From contig NW_003114964.1 of assembly GCF_000003605.2 (NCBI RefSeq), forward strand, positions 134,424-145,485: a stretch of 11,062 nucleotides of DNA. Direction: 5' to 3'. The notes under the pieces are model-generated. The model was not told the DNA's origin, did not search any database, and saw nothing but the letters and a program-made list of their open reading frames with translations. Both the position numbers and the translations under genes were made by a program. Positions 7,934-11,062 of the stretch are shown piece by piece (the first letter of the stretch is position 1; each line of letters opens with the position of its first letter). The DNA comes from Saccoglossus kowalevskii (taxonomy: Eukaryota; Hemichordata; Enteropneusta; Harrimaniidae).

Positions 7934-8337
7934 GCTCGAGTATAAGCCCCCCTCCAATTTACAGCATTTTACAAGTCATTTATCCGATTATAAATCGCCC
8001 CCACCCCGGCCTGGAAAATTATTTGGTATGTGAATAACGGTAGTTTCCTTTCTGAAGGATATGGTGGCCCTGAAAATGGCCGTTTGATTTGTTTGCACAG
8101 TATACACAAACGTTAATGTACCCCACTTTGAAATGCGTTCCATGTAGTAACTGTTGAACCGCAGGCACAGCTTCAGTTTTAGTCAGGAAACCATTGCAAC
8201 ATAGCTGGGCAACACAGATTCTTGGCAAGTGGTTAAACACTGGCTTCTTTGCCTTCAGATAATATCGGCCATTCATGGAGAGATCGCTATCCATAATCTT
8301 CAAAACAATCTATGCTATGTCTTGTTGCAAACTAGCA

Positions 8338-8817
8338 ACTTTGCTACCACACCGTATCACAGGGTCTGCACTTTGCTACCACACCGTATCACAGGGTCTG
8401 CACTTTGCTACCACACCGTATCACAGGGTCTGCACTTTGCTACCACACCGTATCACAGGGTCTGCACTTTGTTACCACACCGTATCACAGGGTCTGCACT
8501 TTGCTACCACACCGTATCACAGGGTCTGCACTTTGCTACCACACCATATCACAGGGTCTGCACTTTGCTACCACACCGTATCACAGGGTCTGCACTTTGC
8601 TACCACACCGTATCACAGGGTCTGCACTGTGCTACCACACCGTATCACAGGTTCTGCACTTTGCTACCACACCGTATCACAGGGTCTGCACTTTGCTACC
8701 ACACCGTATCACAGGGTCTGCACTTTGCTACCACACCGTATCACAGGGTCTGCACTTTGCTACCACACCGTATCACAGGGTCTGCACTTTGCTACCACAC
8801 CGTATCACAGGGTCTGC
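8338..8817 (+). repeat. 32-bp minisatellite, 15 copies
   Basis: Fifteen head-to-tail units of 32 bp starting ACTTTGCTACCACACCGTAT and ending CACAGGGTCTGC. Only four substitutions occur, in unit 5 (GTTACC), unit 7 (CCATAT) and two in unit 10 (ACTGTG and GGTTCT), so the array is very homogeneous and probably young. The unit has no stop in any plus frame, and 32 is not a multiple of three, so each frame cycles through the other two every 96 bp. All three plus frames therefore stay open across the array. These long frames are a by-product and not genes. Confidence 0.97.
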
Positions 8818-9032
8818 ATTGAAGCTCATACGGCACACCAAACTCAAGCTGATTACATCTGTAATGTGACATGCCAACTGCCAACATGCCGTGTATTATA
8901 ATTTTCGATTTGCCCATAATCGTATTCAATTCACTGAGGAAAGACCCGGAAGAAAGGCCTGTGCTTCAGTCGCCGGTAGCTGCGTTTAATTGCCTAATCC
9001 ACAAATGTTTTTCTAAAGAAACATTGCCTTTG

Positions 9033-9087
9033 TTCCATGTTGCAAATGAGAGAAACACTTGTTTGATTGACAGGTCTTTGGTTATCA
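9033..9087 (+). repeat. 55-bp direct repeat, copy 1
   Basis: Starts TTCCATGTTGCAAATGAGAG and ends GGTCTTTGGTTATCA. It matches 9352-9406 at 51 of 55 positions, same orientation, offset 319 bp. Confidence 0.9.
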
Positions 9088-9351
9088 TGGTGTAAGAACG
9101 AGGTGCAAAACATATGTTCATCTACCGGTACATGACACAATGCCCTTTTAATTTGAATGACGTCTGTCTGCACTACATGCCATCTGATTGAAAGACTTTA
9201 AACAAATTTCCCATTTTCCGGACTTTTCAAAGTTACATGTATTGCAATGTACTCCACAGGATTGATTGTACATGAAACATGATCACTTGCGCTTGATAGT
9301 CTGAGTTGGTACATGGAAATGACTATATCCACAGAGTTTATTTTTGCAAAG

Positions 9352-9406
9352 TTCCATGTTGCAAACGCGAGAGACACTTGTTTGATTAACAGGTCTTTGG
9401 TTATCA
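9352..9406 (+). repeat. 55-bp direct repeat, copy 2
   Basis: Second copy of 9033-9087 with four substitutions and no indels. The flanking sequences do not match, so this is a local duplication or two dispersed copies of one small repeat. Confidence 0.9.
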
Positions 9407-9805
9407 GCACCGACAACTTTTGACGATGATGTATGAATGAGGTGATTTGAATAAACAACATGTATGTAATGAACTATCCATGACCCCATCCTCGTGACCC
9501 GGGACCCTGATAAATGTGTGCCGTTTCGGGTGTCATATTATATATTTTTTTTTAAAACCATCATTTAATCGGAAAAGACGAGTACAGTTTGGACCCCAAA
9601 ACATACAGACCAATATTCATGTGAAACGCAGGGTTGAATTCTGTTCCACTTAGTAAATGCACCCAAGAGTGATTAGTGACCCTAGGGCGTAACGATCGAT
9701 CCTCAAGTTAATTTGGACGATGGTAGTTGATGAAGACATTGATTTGTTTATAAATAAATTAGCATAAATGATCACTCAGGAGAAGTTTTAACTTTTAACT
9801 ATAAG

Positions 9806-9820
9806 CCCCCCCCCCCCCCC
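9806..9820. repeat. C15 homopolymer
   Basis: Fifteen consecutive cytosines after ATAAG, expanded relative to the C6 at the related word near 7947. Confidence 0.97.
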
Positions 9821-9849
9821 AATTTTTCGTCAATTTGCCATTTTCCTGG

Positions 9850-9876
9850 AGTGGTTTATACTCTGACAACTATGGT
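9850..9876 (-). repeat. Right inverted end of the possible insertion
   Basis: Reverse complement of 7907-7933 at 22 of 27 positions; it carries GGTTTATACTC. Confidence 0.6.
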
Positions 9877-10099
9877 AGATATTCACTTGCATAAGGCTCA
9901 ACAGCCACGAAGTGAAGAGAAGACTTTGTCTTTGATCAACTTTATATACACATATAGTTACAGTTGTGTTTTAATTTGGGCCAATAAACCACTAATAATG
10001 TGTTTCACCCTAGTGAGGGTTGCTTTGGACAAAAATGGCCTTGAGTGGTCAGTGTTTGATATGATCTGTATTCACAAAATTATCAACTTCAACATGTTT

Positions 10100-11062
10100 C
10101 ATCACCTGATATATCACCCAAAACATCACATGACATATCATCTGATATATAACCCAATACATCAAATGATATATCATCTAATATATCACCCAATACATCA
10201 AATGATATATCACCCAATACATCACCTGATATATCACCCAATACATCAAATGATATATCACCCAATACATCACATGATATATCACCCAATACATCACCCA
10301 ATACATCCTCTGATATATCAGCCAATACATCACCTGATATATCAGCCAATACATCACCTGATATGTCACCCAATACATCTACTGTTATATCACCCAATAC
10401 ATCAAATGATATATCACCCAATACATCACCTGATATATCAGCCAATACATCCTCTGATACATCACCCAATATATCACCCAATACATCACCTGATATATTA
10501 CCCAATACATCATATGATATATCACTCAATACATCTTCTGATAAATCACCCAATACATCACCTGATATATCACCCAATACATCCTCTGATATATCAGCCA
10601 ATACATCACATGATATGTCAGCCAATACATCACATGATACATCACCCAATATATCACCCAATACATCACCTGATATATTACCCAATACATCACATGATAT
10701 ATTACCCAATACATCACATGATATATCAGCCAATACATCACATGATACATCACCCAATATATCACCCAATACATCACCTGATATATTACCCAATACATCA
10801 CATGATATATCACTCAATACATCTTCTGATATATCACCCAATACATCACCCAATACATCACCTGATATATCAGCCAATACATCCTCTGATATATCAGCCA
10901 ATACATCACATGATATGTCAGCCAATACATCACATGATATATCACCCAATGCATCTTCTGATATATCAGCCAATACATCACATGATACATCACCCAATAT
11001 ATCACCCAATACATCACCTGATACATTACCCAATACATCCTCTGATATATCACCCAATACAT
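10100..11062. repeat. 24-bp minisatellite array (~40 units), runs off the right edge
   Basis: The consensus unit is two diverged 12-mers, CCAATACATCAC and CTGATATATCAC, which share ATAYATCAC; the array is therefore ultimately 12-periodic. Units vary mainly at the two bases before GATAT (CC, CA, AA, CT/TT) and at CCC versus GCC. In places a 12-mer is inserted (TGATACATCACCCAATATAT), shifting the phase by half a unit. On the minus strand two frames are stop-free. One, of 322 codons at 10089-11057, reads as tandem D[IV][SL][GCEFA] tetrapeptides; the other reads MYWVIYQ repeats. Most changes between units are non-synonymous in the long frame, which argues against coding. Confidence 0.95.

Larger units (their letters stand above)
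7907..9876. mobile_element. Possible ~2-kb insertion with 27-bp imperfect inverted ends
   Basis: Bases 7907-7933 (core GTCCGAGTATAAACCCC) and 9850-9876 (core GGTTTATACTCTGACAA) are reverse complements at 22 of 27 positions. Near both ends a second C-rich word occurs in the same orientation: GAGTATAAGCCCCCC at 7939 and ACTATAAGC plus a C15 run at 9799. No transposase is seen, and no target-site duplication is clear. The unit could be a non-autonomous DNA transposon. Equally, the ends could be two separate copies of one shorter repeat in opposite orientation. Confidence 0.4.
7831..11062 (+). other. Intron 5 of ABHD16A (at least 3.2 kb, continues past the window)
   Basis: No downstream ABHD16A exon is recognisable: I looked for the conserved aromatic NYDFDF/WPVDF-type continuation and for the hydrolase motifs and saw neither. 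The intron is filled with repeats listed separately. The unannotated parts (for example 9407-9780 and 9877-10099) show nothing I can identify. Confidence 0.65.

Noticed and set aside
7714-8037. 107-codon plus frame
   Set aside because: It is exon 5 of ABHD16A with intron sequence on both sides.
8229-8901. Three overlapping plus-strand open frames of 154-208 codons
   Set aside because: They are the three readings of the stop-free 32-bp minisatellite; each has the same peptide repeat shifted, and none has exon-like flanks.
10178-11062. Minus-strand MYWVIYQ-repeat open frames
   Set aside because: Alternative readings of the 24-bp array. Openness follows from a stop-free unit whose length is divisible by three.
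1-11062. CRISPR array, operon or prokaryotic defence-type system
   Set aside because: The tandem arrays have no unique spacers, there are no clustered prokaryotic genes, and the window has spliced animal exons.

Overview
The window is eukaryotic nuclear DNA, almost certainly from an invertebrate animal. It is AT-rich and gene-poor, with GT-AG introns behind polypyrimidine tracts, a LINE reverse-transcriptase relic, a foldback transposon and two expanded minisatellites. The palindrome-rich ACATGTA word recurs in the non-coding DNA. I cannot name the phylum from the sequence alone; a marine invertebrate (mollusc, annelid, brachiopod or cephalochordate-like) is a guess.

Layout, left to right. 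Positions 1-222 hold the 5' side of a non-LTR reverse transcriptase on the minus strand, running off the left edge. Positions 705-1135 are a 431-bp foldback (MITE-like) element with 49-bp arms. Positions 1879-2661 (minus) hold a probable single-exon gene for an unrecognised 260-residue membrane protein with a basic tail; a poly(A) signal lies 84 bp past its stop. Positions 2662-4390 are AT-rich intergenic DNA separating two divergently oriented genes.

The clearest result is on the plus strand from 4391. The first five coding exons of an ABHD16A orthologue (ABHD16 family, alpha/beta-hydrolase phosphatidylserine lipase) lie at 4391-4462, 6035-6091, 6871-6937, 7082-7168 and 7745-7830. Together they give 369 nt, exactly 123 codons, with all splice phases compatible. 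They encode the N-terminal GPRLY motif, the two-membrane-segment region and the conserved GIGR..NPxYRQF motif. The catalytic hydrolase domain is not in the window, so everything from 7831 to the right edge appears to be a large intron 5.

Intron 5 is crowded with repeats. It has a possible ~2-kb insertion (7907-9876) with 27-bp imperfect inverted ends. Inside that are a 15-copy, 32-bp minisatellite and a 55-bp direct repeat. At the right edge is a ~1-kb array of a 24-bp unit (itself two diverged 12-mers) that runs out of the window. The long open frames over both arrays follow from the repeat units lacking stop codons and are not convincing genes. I found no tRNA, rRNA, CRISPR or operon-type system, and no support for a new multi-gene system. 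The most informative items are the split ABHD16A gene, the orphan membrane protein and the nested repeat architecture.
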